A stretch of DNA of 64,000 nucleotides from Planctomycetota bacterium (GTDB lineage Bacteria > Planctomycetota > PLA2 > JAEUHO01). Below, one piece after another: positions 49,053 to 58,400 of this stretch. Position 1 is the stretch's first letter. Every line of letters starts with the position of its first letter. A program made the position numbers and the translations under genes. The notes beneath the pieces were generated by a model that was given only the letters and a program-made list of their open reading frames with translations, was not told the DNA's origin and ran no database searches. The DNA is taken from NCBI GenBank assembly GCA_029259775.1, contig JAJDEN010000015.1:62001-126000 (forward strand). The letters run 5' to 3'.

Positions 49053-50543
49053 ATGAGCCGGATCATTCCGTCGCACTGGGGCAGCCAGTCCGCCTTCCGC
49101 ATCGAGATCCAGACGCTCGCGACGTCCGTGTTCGACGAACTCGACCCTCAGCTGAACCCGGAGGTCTTGCTGCTCGGCCTCGTCGCTGATCACGAAGACG
49201 GCGTGTACCCCCTGTTCCTCGACACGAGCGGCAACGAGTCGTCCTCGGCCTTGTTCCACGAGGCTTCGCGGCGCGCGAAGCACATCCGCAAGGAGCTCTA
49301 CGAGCAGGCCGAGGCCGAGAACGGCAAGGCGCCCGACGGAGATGCGAAACGCACGCTCGTCCTGGAGGCTTGGCGCCGGGCGGTCGAGGGGGCGCTGGAG
49401 GACAGCGACCGGAACAACGACGTCATCTCCTTCTGCTCCTCCCCACGGCCCGTCATGGAGTTCCTCGTCTGCACGGTGCTGAGGCTCAGCCGCCGCGCCT
49501 GGAGGGCGCGGTATCAGCTGCGCAAGAGCGATCTCGATACGCGTGAGCGCCGACCTGCCTCGCTCACGGATGCGACGGTGGAGCAGTTCATGCGTCGCTG
49601 CGTCGTAGGCATGGCCGAGCGCCACTCGGGCCTGTCGGCCTCGATGGTCGACGCCGATCCCGAGGAGATCATTCGCGCCGCCGGTCGGCTCGTCAGCGAT
49701 GCGCCGGCCTTGGGCCCGCAGCGCGACCTCAACCTGCGAGGCCTCTGGCACGCCGCGAACACGATTTCGTCCCTGCGCTACGAGGGGCAGAGCAGCCACG
49801 GGCAGCTGCTGATCTCGGCCCCGGGGCACGAAGGCATCGTCACCAAGGTTGCCTTCCAGCGGCCGGTGCCGCTGACCGACCACGTGGCCGTGCGCAAGCT
49901 GCTCGAGACCCACCAACCTGGCTACAGCCTGCTGAGCGACGGAAGCCAGGTCTACGCGCTCGGGCACGAGAACCTCGAGTCCTCGGTACCCGACAAGAAC
50001 CTCTTCAACGTGACATTCCTTCAGCACTACACGTGGGAGCTCTCCTACGGCTTGCGACCGCTCATGCGCGTGAGCTACGGACACCCGCGCATGCCCGACG
50101 AGGCGATCCATCGTCACCGCTTCGAGCAGTTGATCGCCGGGGCGTTCGGTGACGTGCCGCGGGATCGCCTGGACCGTCTTTGGCATCTTGCCGAGGCGTG
50201 CACACGCCAGGAACACGGGACGATGCTCGTCATCTCGGAGCGCGCCGTGGAGGAAGCTGAACGCCTCGGCTTGCAGGCGGCGCCCATCGACCCCATCCCG
50301 CTGGATGAGAAGGGCGTGCTGGCCCTCAGCGCCGTCGACGGAGCGTTGCTGGCCGACCCCACAGGCACGGTCCACGCCTTCAGCGTCATTCTCGACGGGC
50401 GGGCCTCGACGCGGGGCGACCCGGCGCGCGGCGCGCGGTTCAACTCCGCGCTGCGCTACGTCGATGCGAGCCGTGCGCCGTGCATCGCCGTGGTGGTGTC
50501 GGAGGACGGCACGGTCAACCTTGTCGCCCAAGAGCCCGCCTGA
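49053..50543 (+). CDS. DisA_N/DAC-fold protein, divergent diadenylate cyclase candidate
   Basis: A 496-residue cytoplasmic protein. The C-terminal 115 residues (about 383-492) align by eye with the diadenylate cyclase fold: HGTMLVISE, then LALSAVDGALLADPTGTVHAF (the DGA motif, Asp429-Ala431), then DPARGARFNSALRYVDAS, then IAVVVSEDGTVNLV. In DisA/CdaA the second motif is GTRHRAA; here it is GARFNSA, so one Arg is kept and His/Arg become Phe/Asn. The N-terminal 380 residues are a separate large domain, predicted mixed alpha/beta, possibly a sensor like those reported in front of DAC domains in nucleotide-based conflict systems. GGAG 7 nt before ATG. c-di-AMP synthesis is inferred, not shown. 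Confidence 0.78.
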   Translation: MSRIIPSHWGSQSAFRIEIQTLATSVFDELDPQLNPEVLLLGLVADHEDGVYPLFLDTSGNESSSALFHEASRRAKHIRKELYEQAEAENGKAPDGDAKRTLVLEAWRRAVEGALEDSDRNNDVISFCSSPRPVMEFLVCTVLRLSRRAWRARYQLRKSDLDTRERRPASLTDATVEQFMRRCVVGMAERHSGLSASMVDADPEEIIRAAGRLVSDAPALGPQRDLNLRGLWHAANTISSLRYEGQSSHGQLLISAPGHEGIVTKVAFQRPVPLTDHVAVRKLLETHQPGYSLLSDGSQVYALGHENLESSVPDKNLFNVTFLQHYTWELSYGLRPLMRVSYGHPRMPDEAIHRHRFEQLIAGAFGDVPRDRLDRLWHLAEACTRQEHGTMLVISERAVEEAERLGLQAAPIDPIPLDEKGVLALSAVDGALLADPTGTVHAFSVILDGRASTRGDPARGARFNSALRYVDASRAPCIAVVVSEDGTVNLVAQEPA

Positions 50544-50567
50544 GCGGGCTGTCGCCCAAGAGCCCGC
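50523..50567. repeat. 17-bp direct repeat with hairpin between convergent genes
   Basis: GTCGCCCAAGAGCCCGC occurs at 50523-50539 and 50551-50567. The bases between form a perfect hairpin, AGCCCGC-CTGA-GCGGGCT (50533-50550), whose loop contains the stop codon of the DAC-like gene. Probably a bidirectional terminator for the convergent DAC-like and porin genes, though no T-tract is present. Confidence 0.6.
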
Positions 50568-50574
50568 GTAGCGG

Positions 50575-52170
50575 CTAGAGCCCCATCTGCCACTGCAGGC
50601 GCAGCAGCCAGCCCGAGTCGCCGCTCCCGAGGAACGCCGGGTAGGCGGCGTACGGGTCGAGGATGAGGAAACCGCCGCTGTCCGTGTCGATGTAGGAGGC
50701 GTCGAGCTGCAGCTTGTTGCCGTGCCCGTTGAGGTAGTAGTTGATGGCGACGCCGAACTCCTGCGCGGTGCCATCGCCGGTCAGATCGCCCTCGGTGTCG
50801 TAGCCGCTCCAGCGGGCGGCGATCTCGAGGGGGCCCTGGGGGAAGTGGAAGCCCACCTGCGCCAGCCATGCCGTGGAGGAGTCGTCGTTCGTGCCGCCCA
50901 CGTCCTGGTCGTCCGTGAAGCTGATCGCACCGGTGAAGGACCAGGGACCGTAGCCGAGGGCCAGGTCGACGCCGGCGCGCAGGTAGTCGCCCTCCGTGGT
51001 GTGCGGGCGGTCGAGACGGTCGGCGTAGTAGTAGGCCCAGGCGCCGATCTCGCCGTAGGTCCGGTTGGTCTGCTGCCGGAGGGCGCCTTCTTGGAATCCG
51101 ATGGGCTCGAGGAACGCCCAGTTCACGCGGGCGGCGTACGCGAGGTTGTCCGACGAGCGCACGTCGATGACGTTGCGTACCGCATCGCCGCCGTCACCGT
51201 TCGTGGCGGTGAAGGCCCACGCAACCTGGTCGTTGGCGCAGGCCACGCCGTGAAGCATCAGGCCGTAGTCACGATTGCGATCGCTGTAGCCCGACATCCC
51301 GAGGCCGACCCATGCGGAAGCGAGCGATATGTCGACGAACTGCTGGAACTCCGGTCGCACCATGAGTTGGCGCGTCGTCGGCGTGCGGATGAGACCCAGG
51401 CGCGCGTTGAGGGCCTTGCTGTGGTTGTATTCGATCCACGCTTCCTTCAACTCATCGAAGCCGTGTGTGTGCGAGTCCGGGCCCAGGTTCGGGTTCGTGC
51501 AGCCGATGCAGCCCTGCAGATTGTCCCAGGCCAGCGGACCGCCCTCGCCGCCGAAGTCGAGTTCGACGAGGTACTTGAAGTACGGCGGTGCGTCGCCCGA
51601 GAAACGCACGACCGCGCGAGGCAGGGAGAAGCCCGAGCGATCTCCGCCGGGCGAGGGCGCTGCGTCGTTCCACTCGAAGGCTTCGAAACGGGTCTGCAGG
51701 ATGATGTTCGTTCGCAGGCTGAAGCCGCCCCCTCGAATGAGGAAGCCGTCGTCGTAGCCCGACCCGCCACCCACAGAGGCCGGGGCGATGAGCGAGCGCG
51801 CGTCACCCAGGTAGCCATCGACCGTGCGCTCGATGTCACGCTGGCTGGGAGCTGGCTGCAGGGCGGCGGGCCGCGCGCGGCCGCTGGGATCGGGCGTGGC
51901 GATGGAGGTACCGCGGAGGTGGGTTTGCAGGGCGTCCGCGCTCGGCCCAGGGGAGGCAGCGCGCCCAGGCGACGATCGAAGCGCCGGCGGAGTGGCCTTG
52001 GGGAGCGAGGCCGGCCTGGCTGCGGGAGGCCTCGGCACGGCAGGCGCGTGGACGATCGTTCCGCCAGCCTTGCGCTTGATGATCTGGGGCGGCGGCAACG
52101 CGGCGTCGTCCGCATGCCCGACGTGGGGCATCGCCACGACGATCGCCATGGCCAAGATGATCCTGCGCAT
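50575..52170 (-). CDS. OprP/OprO-type phosphate-selective porin
   Basis: A 531-residue outer-membrane protein. Signal peptide is to about 20, then a Pro/Ala-rich stretch (about 25-115). The 16-strand barrel part begins near residue 140: GFLIRGGGFSLRTNIILQTRFEAFEW, RAVVRFSGDAPPYFKYLVELDFGG, ELKEAWIEYNHSKALNARLGLIRTPTTRQLM, alternating hydrophobic beta strands ending in LLRLQWQMGL. The OprP/OprO family imports phosphate or other anions; specificity cannot be read here. Its presence shows an outer membrane. No pho box seen in the 290-bp divergent region. Confidence 0.84.
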   Translation of the reverse strand: MRRIILAMAIVVAMPHVGHADDAALPPPQIIKRKAGGTIVHAPAVPRPPAARPASLPKATPPALRSSPGRAASPGPSADALQTHLRGTSIATPDPSGRARPAALQPAPSQRDIERTVDGYLGDARSLIAPASVGGGSGYDDGFLIRGGGFSLRTNIILQTRFEAFEWNDAAPSPGGDRSGFSLPRAVVRFSGDAPPYFKYLVELDFGGEGGPLAWDNLQGCIGCTNPNLGPDSHTHGFDELKEAWIEYNHSKALNARLGLIRTPTTRQLMVRPEFQQFVDISLASAWVGLGMSGYSDRNRDYGLMLHGVACANDQVAWAFTATNGDGGDAVRNVIDVRSSDNLAYAARVNWAFLEPIGFQEGALRQQTNRTYGEIGAWAYYYADRLDRPHTTEGDYLRAGVDLALGYGPWSFTGAISFTDDQDVGGTNDDSSTAWLAQVGFHFPQGPLEIAARWSGYDTEGDLTGDGTAQEFGVAINYYLNGHGNKLQLDASYIDTDSGGFLILDPYAAYPAFLGSGDSGWLLRLQWQMGL

Positions 52171-52277
52171 CGGCTACCGCTCCCTGACCGGTTGGATCGG
52201 CCGCTCCGGGGCGCGCTTGAGGTCGGATCGACGCCTGTTGTAAGGATTCCCACTTGATGGCCTACCGTTGGATCTTC

Positions 52278-52297
52278 AAGCCCCATCATCTGGGCTT
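52278..52297. other. Hairpin in the divergent porin / SdrD-repeat intergenic region
   Basis: AAGCCC-CATCATCT-GGGCTT, a 6-bp stem with an 8-nt loop, in the 290 bp between the two divergent genes. It may be a transcript leader structure or a regulator site; no other signal is evident. Confidence 0.3.
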
Positions 52298-52460
52298 TCG
52301 GGCGGTTCATGCCGCTGACGTGCGGGGCCGCAAATGCGCCGACCCGACCGGGGAAGCGGCAGCAGTACAGTCGCGGCACCGAGGCGGTCGATAGCGCAGT
52401 TGCCAGGATCCGCGCCCAGCCTCCGGTCTGCCCGGAGGGCGGCCGCGCGGTGGAGACCCC

Positions 52461-55400
52461 ATGCCTACCTTCGCTCGCCTCACCCTGCCCGCCCTCTGCG
52501 CCCTTGCCATGCTGCTCTTCGCGGCCTGCGGGGGTGGCTCCGGCACCGGGGCTGCCGCCGTCCAAGGCGTGCCGCCCTCCGGTTCCGGTCCGCAGGCTCT
52601 CAGCACGCCCGTCTGGTATGTGATCGCCGACGCGGGCGGCGGCGGCGGCGGCGACGACCGTCTCTACAGCGTCGACATCACGCTTGCGCCGCCGGCCAAC
52701 GCCCAGACGGCCATCGGCGCCGGCACCGGCACGAACAACATCGAGGGCGCGGCGTTCTGGCCGGGCACCGACACGCTCTACGCCTTCAACAGCGACCGCC
52801 TGGGCACGATCGACCTGACGACGGGCGTGTGGACGCAGGTGGTGAACAAGGACGTCTGGGACGACGGCATCGCCGCAAACATCGTGGGCCTGGACAAGAA
52901 CCGCAATCCCGAGAACCTCTCGCCCAACGTCTTGAGCGACATCGACAGCGTCTCCTTCGATCCAAACACAGGCGTGGCCTACGGCGTTGCACGCGTCAGT
53001 GGGGCCGACATCCTCTTCATCTTCAGCGAGGTCACCGGACGCATCATCCGCGGGGCGTTCAACATCGGCGGTACCACGTACGACTACTTCCGTGTCCCGC
53101 CCGTCGAGTCCGGCAACGAGGACCTCGACGACATTGCCATCGACCCCTACGACGGTCAGCTCTACGGCATCGCCAACGGCGGCGGCCTCGCCGATCGCCT
53201 CGTGCGCGTCGATAAGTTCACAGGCGTCGCGACGGATGTGGGCGCGCTGGGCGTCGACGACATGGAGGGCTTCGCGTTCTACAACGACGCGACCATGTGG
53301 GGCGTAACGGGCAGCGCGAGCAACAACGCCGGTGACGGATCCTCCAACGACAACTCGGTCTTCTCGATCAACCGCGTTACCGGGCAGGCCTTCGACCGCC
53401 GTCCGCTGACCGCAGGCGGATCCGACTTCGAGTCCATGGCCTTCCTGACCGCGGATCTCAACGAGTTCTGCGGACGCGTCTGGTGCGACGACAATGGCAA
53501 CGGCACCCAGGACGGCGGCGAGATCGGCGTGGCCAACGTCACCCTCGTGCTCTGGCGCGACTTCGACAACAACGACGTCGTCGACGCGGGCACCGACGTC
53601 GCACTGGTCAGCACCACGACCGACGCTGCGGGCGACTACTGCTTCGGCGTGGCATCGACCGGCGACTACGTCATCACCGTCAAGACGGACACGTTGCCCG
53701 CAAACTTCATCCTCGCCCAGGCTGACGTCCAAGCCGTCAGCGTGGTCGGCTTCGGCAACACGGTCAATGGCCTCGACTTCATCAAGGTCGGCGCGGTCGG
53801 CACGTTGGGCGACACGGTCTTCTCGGACGAGGACGCGGACGGGGTCCAGGACATCACGGAGCCGGGCCTGCGCGACGTCACGGTCAACCTGTACGGCCCC
53901 GGGCCGGACGGGACGTGCGGCACGCCCGATGACGTGTTCCTCGCGACGACCACCACGGATGGCGGCGGCTACTACTTCTTCCAGAGTCTCGTCGACGGCT
54001 CCTACTGCGTGGATGTGGACGAGAGCACCCTGCCCCCTGCGAGCACCCTGACGACGGCGAACGAGCCGCACGCGGCCACGATCACGGCGGGCAGCAACGA
54101 CCTCCTGGGGGACTTCGGCTACCAGTTCCCCGGTCGCATCGGTGATCTTGTGTGGCTGGACGTGGATGGTGACGGCGCGTTCGATCCCGGTGAGCCGGGG
54201 CTGGCCGGCATCGACGTCACGCTCACGGGGCCCGGCCCCGACGGATTCCTCGGTACGGCCGACGATGTGGCCGTCGCCGCGACCACGACAGGGGCCGACG
54301 GGACGTACCAGTTCATGGGGCTCGCCCCCGGGTCCTACGCGGTGACCGCCGATGCCACCGACACGCCGTCGGGGACGACGCTCACGACCTTTGCGAACCC
54401 GTTGCGTGTGACCCTGCGGCAGGGCCAGGACTTCGTCGACGCCGACTTCGGCTTCGTCGGCAGCGGGACGATCGGCGACCGCGTCTGGGACGACGTGGAT
54501 GGCGACGGCGTGCAGGATGGCGGCGAGCCGGGTATCTCCGGCGTCACGGTGAACCTGACGGAGGCGGGCCCGGACGGCACGCTCGGCACGGCCGACGACC
54601 TGAGCTTCCCGCCGCAGGTGACAGGCGCCACCGGTCTCTACACGTTCCCCGGTCTGCCGGGGGGGACCTACCACGTCGACGTCGACGAGAGCACGCTGCC
54701 GCTGGGGCTGCGCACGCGCACGAGCGGCGACAGCCCGACACTGGTGACGCTGGCGACAGGCGGCAACCACACGACCGCGGACTTCGGGTTCAAGACCGAC
54801 GACGCGTCGATTGGCGATCGGATCTGGAACGATCTGGACGGCGACGGGACCGATGATCCGGGCGAGCCCGGCCTGGTCGGCGTCACGGTGAACCTGACGG
54901 AGGCCGGACCGGACGGCACACTGGGCACGGCGGATGACATCGCGGCCGGCACGACGGCCACGGGCGCGCTCGGCGCCTACGACTTCACCGCCCTGCCCGC
55001 CGGCACGTACCGCGTGGATGTGGACGAGAGCTCCCTGGCCGCTGGCCTCCAGCTCTCCACGGGGAACGAACCCCTCGACGTGACCCTCGCCGCGAGCCAG
55101 GACTACAACACGGCCGACTTCGGCTACTGGGTGAGTGCCGCCATCGGTGATCGCCTTTGGAACGACCTGAACGGGGACGGTGTACAGGACGCTGGTGAGC
55201 CTGGGCTCAACGGTGTCACGGTGGTGCTGACCGAGGCGGGCCCGGATGGCGCCCTGGGCACGGCCGACGACGTCGCTGCAGGCACGACGGCGACGGCAGG
55301 CGACGGCGACTACGCGTTCACCGGCCTGCCGCCGGGCCTCTACCGCATCGACGTGAGCGACGCGACGCTGCCCGCCGGCTTCGTGACCAGCACGGGCAAC

Positions 55401-58400
55401 GACCCGCTGGACGAGACGATCACCGCGGGCGAAGACTTCACCGATGCCGATTTCGGCTACTGGTCACCGAGCACCATCGGCGACCTCGTTTGGAACGACG
55501 TCAACGGCGATGGCGTCCGCGATGGGGGCGAGCCCGGTTTGCTGGGCGTCACGGTTGACCTGACCGAGGCCGGTCCGGACGGCACCTTCGGCACCGCCGA
55601 TGACGTGCTCTTCCCGTCGGAGACGACCGCCGCCGACGGCTCCTACGACTTCACCAATCTCCCCGCAGGCCTCTACCGTGTCGACGTCGATGACACAACG
55701 CTACCTTCCGGCTTCGGACCCACGACGGGCAACGATCCCCTCGACGTGACCCTGAGCGCGGGCGAGGACTACAACGGCGCCGACTTCGGGTACTGGGAGT
55801 CCGCGACGCTGGGCGATCGCGTCTGGGAAGACCTGGACGGCGACGGCGTGCAGGACGCGGGGGAGCCTGGACTGGTCGGCGTGACGGTCGTGCTCACCGG
55901 CGCGGGCCCCGACGCCACGCTGGGGACGGCGGATGACATCGCGTTTCCGTCGGTGATGACCGGCCTGGACGGTGCCTACACCTTCACGGGCTTGGCGCCC
56001 GACCTCTATGAGGTCGATGTGCTCGACGCGAGTGTGCCGGTGGGCATGGCCGCGACGACGACGGATCCGCTCAACGTGGTGCTCGGTCCCGGCGACGCGG
56101 TGGACACGGCCGACGTCGGCTTCCGCCACACCGGCCGGATCGGCGATCTCGTCTGGGACGACCTCGATGGCGACGGCGTACGTGATGCCGGTGAGCCGGG
56201 TCTGGACGGCGTGACCGTCCTGCTCGCTTCCGCGGGCCCTGATGGTCTCTGCGGCACGGCGGATGACGGCGCGACGATCTCGTCCGCGACAGCGGGCGGG
56301 GGGCTGTACGTGTTCGAGGGCCTCGCGCCCGGCACGTGGTGCGCGATGATCGACGGCGCCAGCGTGCCTCCGGGCTACGTCCCGACGGCGGGGGGGCCGG
56401 TCACGACCGTCCCGCTGACGCCGGGGCAGGACTTCACGGACGCTGACTTCGGTTTCCAGCTTGTCGGCTCGGTCGGTGATCGGGTCTGGCAGGACGTGAA
56501 CGAGAACGGCGCCCAGGATCCGACCGAGCCCGGCCTCGTCGGCGTCACCGTCAACATGACAGGCGCCGGACCGGACGGCACGCTCGGCACGGCGGATGAC
56601 GTCGCGTACCCGCCCCAGGTGACGGGCGCGGGCGGCAGCTACATGTTCACGGGTGTACCCGCGGGCCTCTACCGCGTCGATGTCGACGGCGCGACGGCGC
56701 CTTCGGGCATGCAGCTCACGACCGCGAACGATCCCCTGGACGTCACGCTGACGGCCGGCCAGGGCTATGCGCTGGCGGACTTCGGTTTCCAGCATGCCGG
56801 CTCGATCGGCGACCGGATCTGGCAGGACGTCGACGAGGACATGGCCCAGGATGCCGGTGAGCCCGGCTTGGTCGGCGTCACCGTCGACCTGGTTGGCGCG
56901 GGCGTCGATGCCGTGTTCGGCACGGCGGACGACGTCGTGTTTCCGTCGGAGGTCACCGGCGTCAATGGAGCCTACAGCTTCGATCGATTGCCGCCCGGCA
57001 GCTACCGCATGACGGTCGATCCGGCGAGCGTGCCGCCCGGCATGCAACTCACGACCGGCAACCAGCCGCTCACGATCGTGCTGGCACCCGCCGAGACGGT
57101 GACGACGGCCGACGTCGGGTACCAGTACGCGGGCTCCATCGGCAACCGCATCTGGGAAGACCGCGACGGCGACGCCTTCGAGGACGCGGGTGAGCCCGGC
57201 GTCGCGGGCGTTGCGGCCGAGCTCGTGGAAGCAGGCCCGGACACCACATTCGGCACAGCCGACGACGTCGTCTTCTCCGACGAGATCACCGCCCTGGACG
57301 GCAGCTACCTGTTCGACAACCTCCCGCCGGGCGTCTACCGCGTCACGGTGGACGGTGCCACGGTGCCGGCGGGCCTCGTGCTGACGACGGGCAACCTGCC
57401 TTTCGACGTCACGTTGGGGCCGGCGGCCTCCGAGACCGATGCCGACTTCGGCTACCGGCACACGGGCCGTATCGGCGACCGGGTCTGGAATGACCTCGAT
57501 GGGGACGGTGTCCAGGAAGGCGGGGAGGCAGGTCTGAACGGCGTGACGGTGAATCTCACGGGCGCGGGCCCGGATGGCACGCTCGGGACTGCCGATGACG
57601 TGGCATACCCGCCGCTGCTTACGGTCACGGACGGCGACTACGAGTTCACCGACCTTCCGCCGGGGCTCTACGAAGTCGACGTCGATACGGCCACGGCGCC
57701 GATGGGCATGGTGCTCACGACCGGGAACGATCCTTCGAACGTCGCGCTCGGAGCGGGCGTTACGGTGGACACCGTGGACTTCGGTCTGCGCTTCGCTTCA
57801 TCGATCGGCGATCGCGTCTGGCAGGACCTCGACTTCGACGGTCTGCAAGAGGCAGGGGAGCCGGGTCTGAACGGCGTGACGGTCAACCTCGTCGAGGCCG
57901 GTCCGGACGGCACGCTGGGGACGGCCGACGACGTGTCGTTCCCGCCGGCGGTGACGTCCGGCGACGGCGACTACCTCTTCAGCAATCTGGCGCCGGGCGA
58001 CTACCGCGTCCGGGTCGACGGCAGCACGGTGCCGGCCGGGTTCCTCCTGAGCACGGCCAACGAGCCGTTCGACGTGACCCTGGGGGCGACCCAGATGGTG
58101 ACCACGGCGGACTTCGGCTACCAGGCCTTGGGCACCCTGGGGGACCGGGTCTGGGAGGACCTCGATGGCGATGGTCTGCAGGACGCGGGCGAGCCGGGGC
58201 TGGACGGCGTCACCGTGACGCTGTTGGGTGCGGGTCCGGACGACATGTTCGGGACGGCCGACGATGTGACCTTCCCGCCGCAGGTGACAACCGGTGGTGG
58301 TGCGTACGACTTCACCGACCTTACGCCCGGCACCTACCGCGCCGACGTGGATCAAGGCACGGCGCCGGCCGGTGCCGTGCTGACCACGGGCAACGACCCC

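Noticed and set aside
51447..54770. Very long open frame (about 1100 codons) on the minus strand opposite the porin and SdrD-repeat genes
   Set aside because: Antisense to strongly supported genes; it has repetitive low-complexity composition and no conserved motif. High GC and the repeats create long stop-free antisense frames.
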